Assembly: GCA_964551965.1 (NCBI GenBank)
Contig: CAZKFB010000014.1
Coordinates: 1 to 26,505 of the forward strand
Source of the DNA: CAG-582 sp964551965
Lineage (GTDB): Bacteria; Bacillota_I; Bacilli_A; RF39; UBA660
Length of the DNA: 26,505 nt
Direction: 5' to 3'
The position numbers and the translations under genes were made by a program. The notes below the pieces were generated by a model, which saw only the letters and a list, made by a program, of their open reading frames with translations, made no database searches and was not told the origin of the DNA. Below are positions 1 to 6,032 of the stretch, piece by piece; within the stretch, counting starts at the first letter, position 1, and each line of letters starts with the position of its first letter.

Positions 1-2
1 AT

Positions 3-690
3 AAAAGATTTAGTATTATTATTTGTGCATATAATGTGGAGAAATATATAAGGCATGCAATAGAAAGTATATTATATCAAGATTTTGAAGATTTTGAATT
101 AATTATATCTAATGATAGTTCTACAGATAATACATTAGAAGTAATAAAATCTTATAAAGATGAAAGAATAAAAATTATAAATAATAAAAATAATCGGTGG
201 TCCTAGTGTAGCAAGGAATTTAGCTATTAATAAAGCAGTAGGTGAATATATATTATATCTAGATGGGGATGATACTTTATATGATAATCAAACCTTATCT
301 AAAATAAATCAAGTTATTGGAGATGAAAAGATTGATTTGATTTATTTTGGTGTTCAATATGTTGGCGGAAATGGAATGGCATATATTCCTAATGAGCAGA
401 ATTCTACTAGAGAAGCAAGAATTGCTTGTGATATGCATTTTGCTGTTGCTAGTAAATGTTTTAGAAGGGAGTTTTTAAAAGAGAAAAATATCCAGTTCAT
501 AAATGGCATATATTATGAAGATATGGTATATTCAATTAAAGCTTCAATTTTTGCAGAAAACATAAAATATGGCAATTTTCCAATATATTATTATTACAGA
601 AATAGACAAGGAAGTATTATGACTACACCATCAATAAAAAGATGTTCAGATATGTACAGAGTATTAGAAGAACTTATGAAATTATATGAA
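3..690 (+). pseudogene. Family 2 glycosyltransferase fragment, frameshifted and truncated
   Basis: The first frame opens with a typical GT-A start (FSIIICAYNVEKYIRHAIES) and continues through ISNDSSTDNT, the nucleotide-binding Asp region, to a stop at 204-206. One extra base (about position 195) would restore the frame that continues as GGPSVARNLAINKAVGEYI and LYLDGDDTLYD, which holds the DXD-type metal site. An ATG at 337 in this second frame opens an uninterrupted stretch to 1251, but it lies inside the domain and is unlikely to be the native start. The glycosyltransferase match runs to about RVLEELMKLYE, where it changes abruptly into an ABC ATPase. Enzymes of this family transfer sugars to cell-surface polymers. 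The 5' end lies outside the window. Frameshift plus fusion suggests a pseudogene or an assembly fault near a contig end. Confidence 0.8.
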
Positions 691-1251
691 ATAAATGATG
701 GAGACATCATTATTGATGGAATATCAACAAAGAAACTTACTCGCGATAACATTCATAAACTATTTATAATGGTATTACAAGATACTTGGCTATTCGAAGG
801 AACTATTCGTGATAATATTAAGTTCAATAAAGAAAATGTAACTGATGAAGAAATATGGAATGCTTTGCGTACAGTTGGAGTAGATCATTTTGTTAAGACT
901 CTTCCAGGAGGATTAGACTATGTATTAACGGAAAGTGATTCAATTAGTCAAGGTCAAAAACAACTTCTAACTATAGCTCGAGGTATGATTGAAGATGCAC
1001 CATTCTTAATTCTTGACGAAGCAACAAGTAATGTTGATACAAGAACAGAAGAGTTAGTACAAAAAGCTATGGATAAGTTAACAAAAGGTCACACTTCATT
1101 TATTATTGCTCATCGATTATCAACTATAAAAAATGCTGATTTAATCTTAGTAATGGATCATGGTAATATAATTGAAATGGGAAATCATAATGAATTAATG
1201 AAACAAAAAGGTTTCTATTGTGATCTTTATAATTCTCAATTTACAAAATAA
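674..1251 (+). pseudogene. ABC exporter ATPase, C-terminal half only, fused to the glycosyltransferase
   Basis: From about residue 117 of the stretch that begins at 337, the protein is the latter part of an ABC exporter nucleotide-binding domain (MsbA/MdlB type): NDGDIIIDGIS, Q-loop (MVLQDTWLFEGTIRDNI), signature ISQGQKQLLTIARG, Walker B FLILDEATSNVD and H-loop IIAHRLSTI, ending FYCDLYNSQFTK. The transmembrane domain and Walker A (GxxGxGKT) are absent, so this copy could not bind ATP normally. The fusion is at 674-690, where the glycosyltransferase text LMKLYE resembles the family text LLMRFYE that normally follows Walker A, so a short shared sequence probably mediated the join. An intrinsic terminator follows the stop directly. 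Exporter identity is clear; whether the fusion is biological is not. Confidence 0.85.
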
Positions 1252-1278
1252 AAACGTTTTAAATTTAAAACGTTTTTT
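1251..1278 (+). terminator. Intrinsic terminator after the ABC fragment
   Basis: A perfect palindrome built from AAAACGTTTT, AAATTT and AAAACGTTTT (1251-1276) ends in a run of six T (1273-1278). It starts at the base after the stop codon at 1249-1251. Confidence 0.8.
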
Positions 1279-1296
1279 GTTGGTTATAGAGAAGTT

Positions 1297-1314
1297 TTGT
1301 CGACTATTGTCGAG
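1297..1314 (+). promoter_or_regulatory. Two tandem Spo0A-box-like sites, 10 bp apart
   Basis: TTGTCGAC (1297-1304) and TTGTCGAG (1307-1314) each match 7 of 8 bases of the Spo0A box TTGTCGAA and repeat with a 10-bp period, the spacing known for paired 0A boxes bound by a Spo0A dimer. They end 4 bp before the -35 element of the next promoter, a position suited to activation of a sigma-A promoter. The motif match is direct; Spo0A control is inference. Confidence 0.5.
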
Positions 1315-1318
1315 TGTA

Positions 1319-1346
1319 TTGAAATTAATAAATTTATACATATAAT
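1319..1346 (+). promoter_or_regulatory. Promoter of the toxin-like small gene
   Basis: TTGAAA (1319-1324), a 16-bp spacer and a perfect TATAAT (1341-1346). The predicted transcript starts near 1352-1354, just before the module GAGAAGCAAAA, and has a leader of about 78 nt before the ATG at 1431. Confidence 0.7.
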
Positions 1347-1430
1347 AAAGTACTCGAGAAGCAAAAGAAGATGCTTATCACCTAAATACTCGGAACAAAA
1401 TAATTTCAGGGGTTAGATAAGGGTGATTGT

Positions 1431-1502
1431 ATGAGGAAAGATATATTAATTATAATATTATTTCTAATTATATTTGCATTGTTAGACTTACTAGGTAAGT
1501 AG
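1431..1502 (+). CDS. 23-residue hydrophobic peptide, candidate type I toxin
   Basis: The peptide begins MRKDILIII, continues as one hydrophobic helix and ends LLDLLGK: a single membrane segment with charged ends, the general build of type I toxins such as Ibs, TisB or Fst, though I see no specific homology. A good ribosome site AAGGGTGAT (1419-1427) lies just upstream of the ATG, with the spacing used by neighbouring genes. It has its own promoter and a long structured leader for so short a gene, and a hairpin follows the stop. The leader also holds a four-codon reading frame (ATG at 1371, stop at 1383). It probably inserts in the cytoplasmic membrane. Expression and toxicity are inference; it could also be a harmless small membrane peptide. 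Confidence 0.55.
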   Translation: MRKDILIIILFLIIFALLDLLGK

Positions 1503-1513
1503 AGCAAACGAAA

Positions 1514-1546
1514 AGCACCTTCTTCTTTTTGAATAAGGTGCTACCA
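1514..1546. terminator. Hairpin between the convergent transcripts
   Basis: AGCACCTT (1514-1521) and AAGGTGCT (1535-1542) form a perfect 8-bp stem with a 13-nt loop. On the minus strand the stem is followed by TTTT, so it works better as a terminator for leftward RNA, including read-through from the methyltransferase gene. On the plus strand the bases after the stem are A-rich, so it would be a weak terminator for the toxin-like transcript. Confidence 0.55.
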
Positions 1547-1600
1547 AAAAATATGTGGTAAGCATTATGTTCCGAAGAAATTTTGCTTCTCACTAATTAT

Positions 1601-1630
1601 ATTATATACTAATTACTTCGATTTTATCAA
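1601..1630 (-). promoter_or_regulatory. Leftward promoter facing the small gene
   Basis: Read on the minus strand: TTGATA (1625-1630), an 18-bp spacer and TATAAT (1601-1606). Transcription would start near 1594 and the RNA would begin at the module GAGAAGCAAAA, as the rightward RNA does. It could give a short antisense RNA overlapping the 3' end of the toxin-like mRNA. I found no convincing protein in it; a 24-codon frame starting at the ATG of the second module has only a poor ribosome site. Confidence 0.45.
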
Positions 1631-1633
1631 TAA

Positions 1634-2299
1634 TTATTTTTTTACTATTATAAATACGGTAGTAACATTATTAGAGTTAATAGCTGTTTCTGTTGTTTCA
1701 ATTTTCTCTTTTCTAAATACTAACTTAAAAGAAAATTGTTCTAGATAATTATTTATTTCTTCATCAGTTTGGTAATTCATATATACGGCATTCTTTCCAT
1801 TATCTTCTAAATATGGTTCGTCTGTCATTTCTTCTCCAAGTCCCACTTGATAAGTAAATAAGAAAGTACCATTATCGCTTAAGATATCATATACATTAGC
1901 AAATAAATTTTTTAAATCATTACTAGGTAAATGGAATAGGGAATATACAGCGAATACTGCATCAACTGAGTTACTAGAAAAATAGTTCTTAAGATTAACC
2001 ATATCATCATTGATGTAAGAAAACTTACCATGCAAAAGATAGGCATATTCTTGCATTTTTTTAGAAAAATCTAAACCAATATAATTGTATCCTTTTTCGT
2101 TGAAATAGGAATAAGTTCTTCCAGAACCAGCACCTAAATCAAGAATAGTAGTGTTTTTATTTAAATATTTTTCAAATTCATGATAGACATCTAAATCTTC
2201 AATATAACTACCAAAATCTCTGCTATATTGATTTGCAATTAAGTCATAGTCCTTTTTTACACTTTCTCTTTTTTCTAAATCAGTCATATTATTTATCAT
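1634..2299 (-). CDS. Class I SAM-dependent methyltransferase
   Basis: The 221-residue protein has the Rossmann-fold methyltransferase pattern: motif I ILDLGAGSGRTYSYF (about residues 52-66) for S-adenosylmethionine binding, an acidic strand end at GLDFSKKM (about 75-82), and the later strand DAVFAVYSLFHLP. The length is normal for the type 11/25 small-molecule methyltransferases. The substrate cannot be read from the sequence. The start is an ATG preceded by AGGGATGA on the minus strand. A promoter is visible in the gap to the upstream ZIP gene, so it need not depend on that transcript. It converges on the toxin-like locus. Confidence 0.85.
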   Translation of the reverse strand: MINNMTDLEKRESVKKDYDLIANQYSRDFGSYIEDLDVYHEFEKYLNKNTTILDLGAGSGRTYSYFNEKGYNYIGLDFSKKMQEYAYLLHGKFSYINDDMVNLKNYFSSNSVDAVFAVYSLFHLPSNDLKNLFANVYDILSDNGTFLFTYQVGLGEEMTDEPYLEDNGKNAVYMNYQTDEEINNYLEQFSFKLVFRKEKIETTETAINSNNVTTVFIIVKK

Positions 2300-2327
2300 T
2301 ATTTCATCCCTAACTAAATATATCTTT

Positions 2328-2356
2328 ATTATATACTAGATCAGTATTAACTACAA
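2328..2356 (-). promoter_or_regulatory. Promoter of the methyltransferase gene
   Basis: On the minus strand TTGTAG (2351-2356), a 17-bp spacer and TATAAT (2328-2333). The -35 element overlaps the stop codon of the upstream ZIP gene. Confidence 0.45.
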
Positions 2357-3127
2357 TTCTAATATCATCATTAGAACAAATCCAACTAAAGTAAGATATG
2401 CTATTAGAGTTTTATGATTAGTATTTTCTTGGCTTTCTGGAATTAATTCTTCAATGACTACATATAACATTGCACCAGCAGCAAAACTCAAGAAGAATGG
2501 TAATACAAGAGTTACTTTCATAACTAGTATGGCACCAATAATAGCTGCAAATACTTCAACAATACCTGATAAAGATCCAATTATAAAACTTTTCATTCTA
2601 CTGTATCCTGATCTTCTTAATGGTATACTTATTGCAGCTCCTTCCGGAAAATTCTGAATAGCTATACCAATTGTCAATGATATAGCTGAAGCAATAGATA
2701 CACTAGGTAATATTTTAGCAGAAGAGAAGGCAACCCCTACGGCGAGACCTTCCGGAATATTATGGAGTATGATAGAAATAATAAGTAAGAATACATTTTT
2801 ACTACCATTATTCTTAACTAGTTTCTTTTCAACTAACTTATTTAAGAAAATTAATATTATAGTACCTATAAGAATAGATGCTGGTACGACAACAATAGTT
2901 AATAATCCTAAATTATTTGCTTGTTCAATAGAAGGTAAGAGTAGAGAAAATATTGCAGCAGCAAACATGATACCTCCAGAAATACCTAGTAAAGCATCCA
3001 TAATATTCTTATTTATCTTTTTAAAAAATAATACTAAAGATGAACCGAAAACTGTAACGAGAAAAGTAATTAATGATGCTATAAACGCTTGTAAGATTGG
3101 GTTCATCTCATAAAAAAAATTAATCAT
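2351..3127 (-). CDS. ZIP family metal ion transporter, GufA/BbZIP type
   Basis: This 258-residue integral membrane protein has about eight hydrophobic segments and both ZIP signature helices: HNIPEGLAVG (from His122) and IQNFPEGAA (Gln158, Asn159, Glu162). A His-Asn-x-Pro-Glu-Gly helix followed by a Gln-Asn-x-Pro-Glu-Gly helix is the pattern of the GufA/BbZIP subfamily, whose members move zinc or other divalent metals across the cytoplasmic membrane. A late acidic helix (VVIEELIPES) fits the family. The ATG is preceded by GAGGGAT. It lies 50 bp after RNase J on the same strand, with a TATAAT-like box at 3144-3149, so it may be read from its own weak promoter, by read-through, or both. Metal specificity cannot be predicted. 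Confidence 0.88.
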   Translation of the reverse strand: MINFFYEMNPILQAFIASLITFLVTVFGSSLVLFFKKINKNIMDALLGISGGIMFAAAIFSLLLPSIEQANNLGLLTIVVVPASILIGTIILIFLNKLVEKKLVKNNGSKNVFLLIISIILHNIPEGLAVGVAFSSAKILPSVSIASAISLTIGIAIQNFPEGAAISIPLRRSGYSRMKSFIIGSLSGIVEVFAAIIGAILVMKVTLVLPFFLSFAAGAMLYVVIEELIPESQENTNHKTLIAYLTLVGFVLMMILEL

Positions 3128-3177
3128 ATTTATCCCTCACGATATTATATGATTAATTTCTTTCTTTGCTATTCTTT

Positions 3178-4854
3178 TTAAGAATTCTTTTTTATATCCA
3201 TTATAACTGGTAGAATCATTGGTCTTCTTCCAGTCTTTTCATTTATAAACATATTAAGTTCGAGAATAACTTGATTCTTTAAATCTGTAATACTAGCTCT
3301 TCCTGATAATGCTTTATTAACTATTTCGGAAACTTTATTTTCAATTTCTTTTATTAATTCAGCATTTTCGTTTACTAGTACAAATCCTCTAGTAGTTATA
3401 TTAGGTTTAATAAGTAAAGTTCTTGACGCTGAATCAATATTTAAGATCGTTACTAGAACACCATCTCTACTCATTAATTTTCTATCTTTTATAACAACGG
3501 AACCAATATCACCTATACGAGAACCATCGACATATACATCTCCGGCAGTAACTCTTTTACCTCTATGGCAACCTTCATTATCCATAATAATAACATCACC
3601 ATTTTCACATATAAATGTATTTTCCTCTTTAACTCCACAAGAAACTGCTAAGTCAACATGTTTTTTTAACATTCTATATTCTCCATGAATAGGCATCAAG
3701 TATTCAGGTTTAATAAGTCTTATCATCCATTTTAATTCTTCTGCTTTAGCATGTCCGGAAGTATGAATATCAGTTAATTCTGAGTTTGTATAAACTTTAA
3801 CACCCTTTAAATATAATTTATTAATTATACGATTAATACTTGCTGAATTTCCAGGAATAGGGTTAGAAGAGAATACAATAATATCGTCAGGTTGTAATTG
3901 TACTTGTTTATGTGTTCCATTAGCTATTCTTGATAATGCAGCTAATGGTTCACCTTGCGATCCTGTACATAAAATACATATTTCATGTTTCTTATAATCT
4001 TTTGCTTGATTAGAATCAATAAATATTGTTGAATCTTTAATTAATCCATTTTTAAGAGCAATCTCTTTAGCATTTTCCATACTTCTACCAAAAGTAATTA
4101 TCTTACGATTATTCTCACGACAAGTTTCAACAATATGTTTAATACGATAAATATTTGAAGCAAATGTTGCTAAGATAATTCTATTAGTTTGGGATTTAGC
4201 AAATACATCTCCCAAAGCTTCATCAACGATTGCTTCACTTGCTGAAAATCCGGGCGATAGTGCATTAGTACTTTCAGATAATAATAATTTAACACCACTA
4301 GAACCAAGTCTTGCCATCTTATGAATATCTGCCATCGGACCAATTGGTGTTAAATCAAACTTAAAGTCTCCTGTATGAACTATCGTACCATTAGGTGTAG
4401 TAACCACAATAGCATAAGAATCAGGAATAGAGTGAGTAGTTCTAATAAAATCTACACTTATATTCTTATACTTAATTTCTGTTGTTTCATCATATAAAGT
4501 TAAACCTTCATAATGCATATTTTTATCATCTAATTTATGTTGTATTAAATCAAGAGCAATTTTAGATGCATAAATAACAGGTATTTTAACATTTTGTAGT
4601 AAGAATGTAATTCCACCTATATGATCTTCATGTCCATGCGTAATAAATAAAGCTTTAATCTTATTTTCGTTTTGTTTTAAATAAGATACATCTTGGATAA
4701 CATAATCGACACCTAGTAAATCATCTTCAGGGAACATTACTCCAGCATCAATTATTATAATCTCGTCATTATATTCAATTACGTACATGTTTTTACCGAC
4801 TTCGCCTAAGCCACCTAAAGCAAAAACAGACGTAAAAGCGTCATTCTTTTTCAT
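3178..4854 (-). CDS. rnj: Ribonuclease J
   Basis: The 558-residue protein is a full-length RNase J, a metallo-beta-lactamase/beta-CASP exo- and endoribonuclease that turns over mRNA and matures rRNA. The zinc motif HGHEDHIGG is at residues 73-81, followed by THSIPDS, VHTGDFKFD, the beta-CASP segment with ILATFASNIYRI, and SGHAKAEELKWMIRLIKPEY near residues 365-385; the C-terminal domain typical of RNase J follows. The start is supported by a strong GGAGGAAAA ribosome site just upstream. Bacillus has two paralogs, J1 and J2; with only one visible I do not choose between them. It is the first gene of a leftward group and is divergent from the sporulation cluster. Confidence 0.95.
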   Translation of the reverse strand: MKKNDAFTSVFALGGLGEVGKNMYVIEYNDEIIIIDAGVMFPEDDLLGVDYVIQDVSYLKQNENKIKALFITHGHEDHIGGITFLLQNVKIPVIYASKIALDLIQHKLDDKNMHYEGLTLYDETTEIKYKNISVDFIRTTHSIPDSYAIVVTTPNGTIVHTGDFKFDLTPIGPMADIHKMARLGSSGVKLLLSESTNALSPGFSASEAIVDEALGDVFAKSQTNRIILATFASNIYRIKHIVETCRENNRKIITFGRSMENAKEIALKNGLIKDSTIFIDSNQAKDYKKHEICILCTGSQGEPLAALSRIANGTHKQVQLQPDDIIVFSSNPIPGNSASINRIINKLYLKGVKVYTNSELTDIHTSGHAKAEELKWMIRLIKPEYLMPIHGEYRMLKKHVDLAVSCGVKEENTFICENGDVIIMDNEGCHRGKRVTAGDVYVDGSRIGDIGSVVIKDRKLMSRDGVLVTILNIDSASRTLLIKPNITTRGFVLVNENAELIKEIENKVSEIVNKALSGRASITDLKNQVILELNMFINEKTGRRPMILPVIMDIKKNS

Positions 4855-4903
4855 AAATTTTCCTCCTTAAAAAATCACGATATAAAGCTCTTTGATTACT
4901 AAT

Positions 4904-4932
4904 AATATACTATAAATTTTATAAAAAGTCTA
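4904..4932 (-). promoter_or_regulatory. Promoter of the RNase J gene
   Basis: On the minus strand TAGACT (4927-4932), a 17-bp spacer and TATATT (4904-4909). The leader is roughly 40 nt, longer than most in this window. Confidence 0.5.
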
Positions 4933-4983
4933 GTCTCGTTAATATTATTTTAATTATAAGTAATTAGCATGTAAAAACTTTAC

Positions 4984-5010
4984 AAGATAATTTATCTTAT
5001 TTTATCTTAA
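4984..5010 (+). promoter_or_regulatory. Tandem 10-bp repeat with dyad upstream of spoIIAA
   Basis: TTTATCTTAT (4991-5000) is directly followed by TTTATCTTAA (5001-5010), 9 of 10 identical, and AAGATAA at 4984-4990 forms a dyad with TTATCTT in the first copy. The helical-turn period and position just before the 0A box suggest an operator, but AT-rich sequence alone could give this pattern. Confidence 0.3.
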
Positions 5011-5012
5011 AA

Positions 5013-5037
5013 TGTCGAATCTATTTTTTTGTGAATT
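5013..5037 (+). promoter_or_regulatory. Spo0A box and candidate spoIIA promoter
   Basis: TGTCGAA (5013-5019) is an exact Spo0A core box, 51 bp before the spoIIAA start. GTGAATT (5031-5037) follows, whose GAAT fits the sigma-H -10 core; in Bacillus the spoIIA operon is driven by sigma-H and Spo0A. No good sigma-H -35 is visible. A sigma-A alternative is TATATA at 5045-5050 with a poor -35, which would fit a promoter needing an activator. Confidence 0.5.
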
Positions 5038-5069
5038 CATATTTTATATAACATATTTAGGTGATAATT

Positions 5070-5387
5070 ATGTTGAAAATTAATATGGAATATCGGCGAG
5101 GAATACTTTTTATCCGTCTCAATGGAAATCTAAGTATCAATACAGTTTCTAAATTTGAAGAATATACAATTCCCATAATAAAGAATTATGGTATTCGTTA
5201 TGTAGTCTATAATTTAAATAATATAGTTAATCTAGATGAGTCTGGTATTACTTCTATAAATAATGCTGTTAGATTAATTAAAAAGAATAGAGGTAAAGCA
5301 TTGATTGTTAGTAAAAAGGACAATGATACATTTAATAATATTAATATTTCAAATGAATTAGTGGCTTTAGAATTACTCAATACATAA
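5070..5387 (+). CDS. spoIIAA: SpoIIAA-like STAS domain protein (anti-anti-sigma factor)
   Basis: The 105-residue protein is a single STAS domain. It aligns without gaps to Bacillus SpoIIAA in the phosphorylation loop: IRYVVYNLNNIVNLDESG here against IRHIVLNL...MDSSG. SpoIIAA normally frees sigma-F by binding the kinase/anti-sigma SpoIIAB, and is switched off when SpoIIAB phosphorylates Ser58, the residue right after the Asp. Here that residue is Glu57 (Asp56-Glu57-Ser58-Gly59), so the usual acceptor is gone. I chose the ATG at 5070; the in-frame GTG at 5061 is part of the AGGTGAT ribosome site. The stop overlaps the next start (TAATG), so it is tightly coupled to the sigma gene with no spoIIAB between. 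Ser58 as an alternative acceptor is not excluded. Confidence 0.85.
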   Translation: MLKINMEYRRGILFIRLNGNLSINTVSKFEEYTIPIIKNYGIRYVVYNLNNIVNLDESGITSINNAVRLIKKNRGKALIVSKKDNDTFNNINISNELVALELLNT

Positions 5388-6001
5388 TGGAAGAAAAATA
5401 CTTAGAATGTGATTTATTAATTCGAAGTATTGCTAAGAAATTCTATAATGTTGAAAGTGAGGATTTATATCAAGCTGGATGTTTGGGACTAATAAAAGCA
5501 TATAATAACTACAAAGATCCAAATATACCTTTTTCATCTTTTGCCTATAAATATATATTTGGTGAAATGTATGAATTATATTTGAAAACAAGAAATATTA
5601 AGATGAATAGGTATTATTTAAGTATATATAAATTATTAAATAAAACTCAAGAAGTATTAACTAATAAGATGAAAAGACAAGTAACAGATTCTGAATTGGC
5701 TGAATATTTAAATATAAGTGAAGAAGATATAGTATGTGTTCGTACAATGATGGATACTACTTTAAGTTTGGATGACGAATACAATAGAATAGAAATTGGC
5801 TTATCTGAAGATTTAGATACGAGAATTGATTTGGAAGATTCGTTGAGTAATTTAGATCCATTATCATCTGAAGTAATGTATTATCGACTGAAATATGATT
5901 TAACTCAAACAGAAATATCTAAAATACTCGGAATATCTCAAGTTAAAGTATCACGTATTGAAGCATCTTCTAAGGATAAAATACTCGAATATATTTCGTA
6001 A
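5387..6001 (+). CDS. sigF: Sporulation sigma factor, SigF/SigG type
   Basis: The 204-residue sigma-70 family protein has region 2 (LIRSIAKKFYNVESEDLYQA, GCLGLIKAYNNYKDP, FSSFAYKYIFGEMYE), region 3 (QVTDSELAEYLNISEEDI) and a region 4 helix-turn-helix (LTQTEISKILGISQVKVSRI). It is shorter than Bacillus SigF (about 255) and begins almost at region 2, so the N-terminal extension is lost. The name rests on position: it follows spoIIAA and precedes spoVA genes, as in Bacillus where spoIIAA-spoIIAB-sigF adjoin the spoVA operon. SigG cannot be excluded by sequence alone. It has no separate ribosome site and depends on coupling to spoIIAA through TAATG. The 3' end of the gene contains the -35 box of the next promoter. 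Confidence 0.85.
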   Translation: MEEKYLECDLLIRSIAKKFYNVESEDLYQAGCLGLIKAYNNYKDPNIPFSSFAYKYIFGEMYELYLKTRNIKMNRYYLSIYKLLNKTQEVLTNKMKRQVTDSELAEYLNISEEDIVCVRTMMDTTLSLDDEYNRIEIGLSEDLDTRIDLEDSLSNLDPLSSEVMYYRLKYDLTQTEISKILGISQVKVSRIEASSKDKILEYIS

Positions 6002-6015
6002 AAATCTCCATACTA
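5986..6015 (+). promoter_or_regulatory. Sigma-G-type promoter for spoVAC
   Basis: CGAATA (5986-5991), a 17-bp spacer and CATACTA (6009-6015). The Bacillus sigma-G consensus is TGAATA, 17-18 bp, CATACTA; the -10 here is exact and the -35 matches five of six. The -10 box ends 17 bp before the spoVAC start codon, giving a predicted leader of about 11-12 nt. Confidence 0.7.
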
Positions 6016-6030
6016 ATAGTGGAGGTTTTT
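6000..6030 (+). promoter_or_regulatory. Hairpin hiding the spoVAC ribosome binding site
   Basis: AAAAATCTCC (6000-6009) pairs fully with GGAGGTTTTT (6021-6030) using one G-U pair; ACT/AGT may extend the stem after a two-base bulge. The 3' arm contains the GGAGG ribosome site of spoVAC and a T run, so it could act as a terminator, as a translational block, or both. The 5' arm begins inside the sigF stop codon, so a terminating ribosome could open it. A transcript begun at the sigma-G promoter would start near 6021 and lack the 5' arm. Confidence 0.65.
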
Positions 6031-6032
6031 AT

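Larger units (their letters stand above)
1356..1591. repeat. Inverted sequence modules flanking the small gene
   Basis: Three short modules on the left recur on the right in inverted orientation. GAGAAGCAAAA (1356-1366) pairs with TTTTGCTTCTC (1581-1591), 11 of 11. ATGCTTATCAC (1371-1381) pairs with GTGGTAAGCAT (1555-1565), 11 positions with one G-U. CGGAACA (1391-1397) pairs with TGTTCCG (1568-1574), 7 of 7. The right side has the second and third modules in swapped order, so all three cannot pair as one simple nested hairpin. A full-length plus-strand RNA could pair its 5' and 3' ends, as in several type I toxin mRNAs. Alternatively, two convergent RNAs each begin with the same module. Confidence 0.65.

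Noticed and set aside
1480..1570. 24-codon reading frame on the minus strand within the toxin-like locus
   Set aside because: The ribosome site is poor, the residues show no membrane helix or known motif, and it crosses the terminator hairpin.
2454..3113. Long plus-strand reading frames opposite the ZIP gene
   Set aside because: They mirror the coding bias of the minus-strand gene, have no ribosome site and encode no recognisable domain; the same holds for frames opposite gerAA, gerAC and gerAB.
5061..5069. GTG at 5061 as the spoIIAA start
   Set aside because: It lies within the AGGTGAT ribosome site; the ATG at 5070 has the usual spacing. The same argument removes GTG at 7744 and at 13639.
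5958..6032. N-terminal extension of SpoVAC from the ATG at 5958
   Set aside because: It would read through the end of sigF in another frame and lacks family similarity; GGAGG points to the ATG at 6033.
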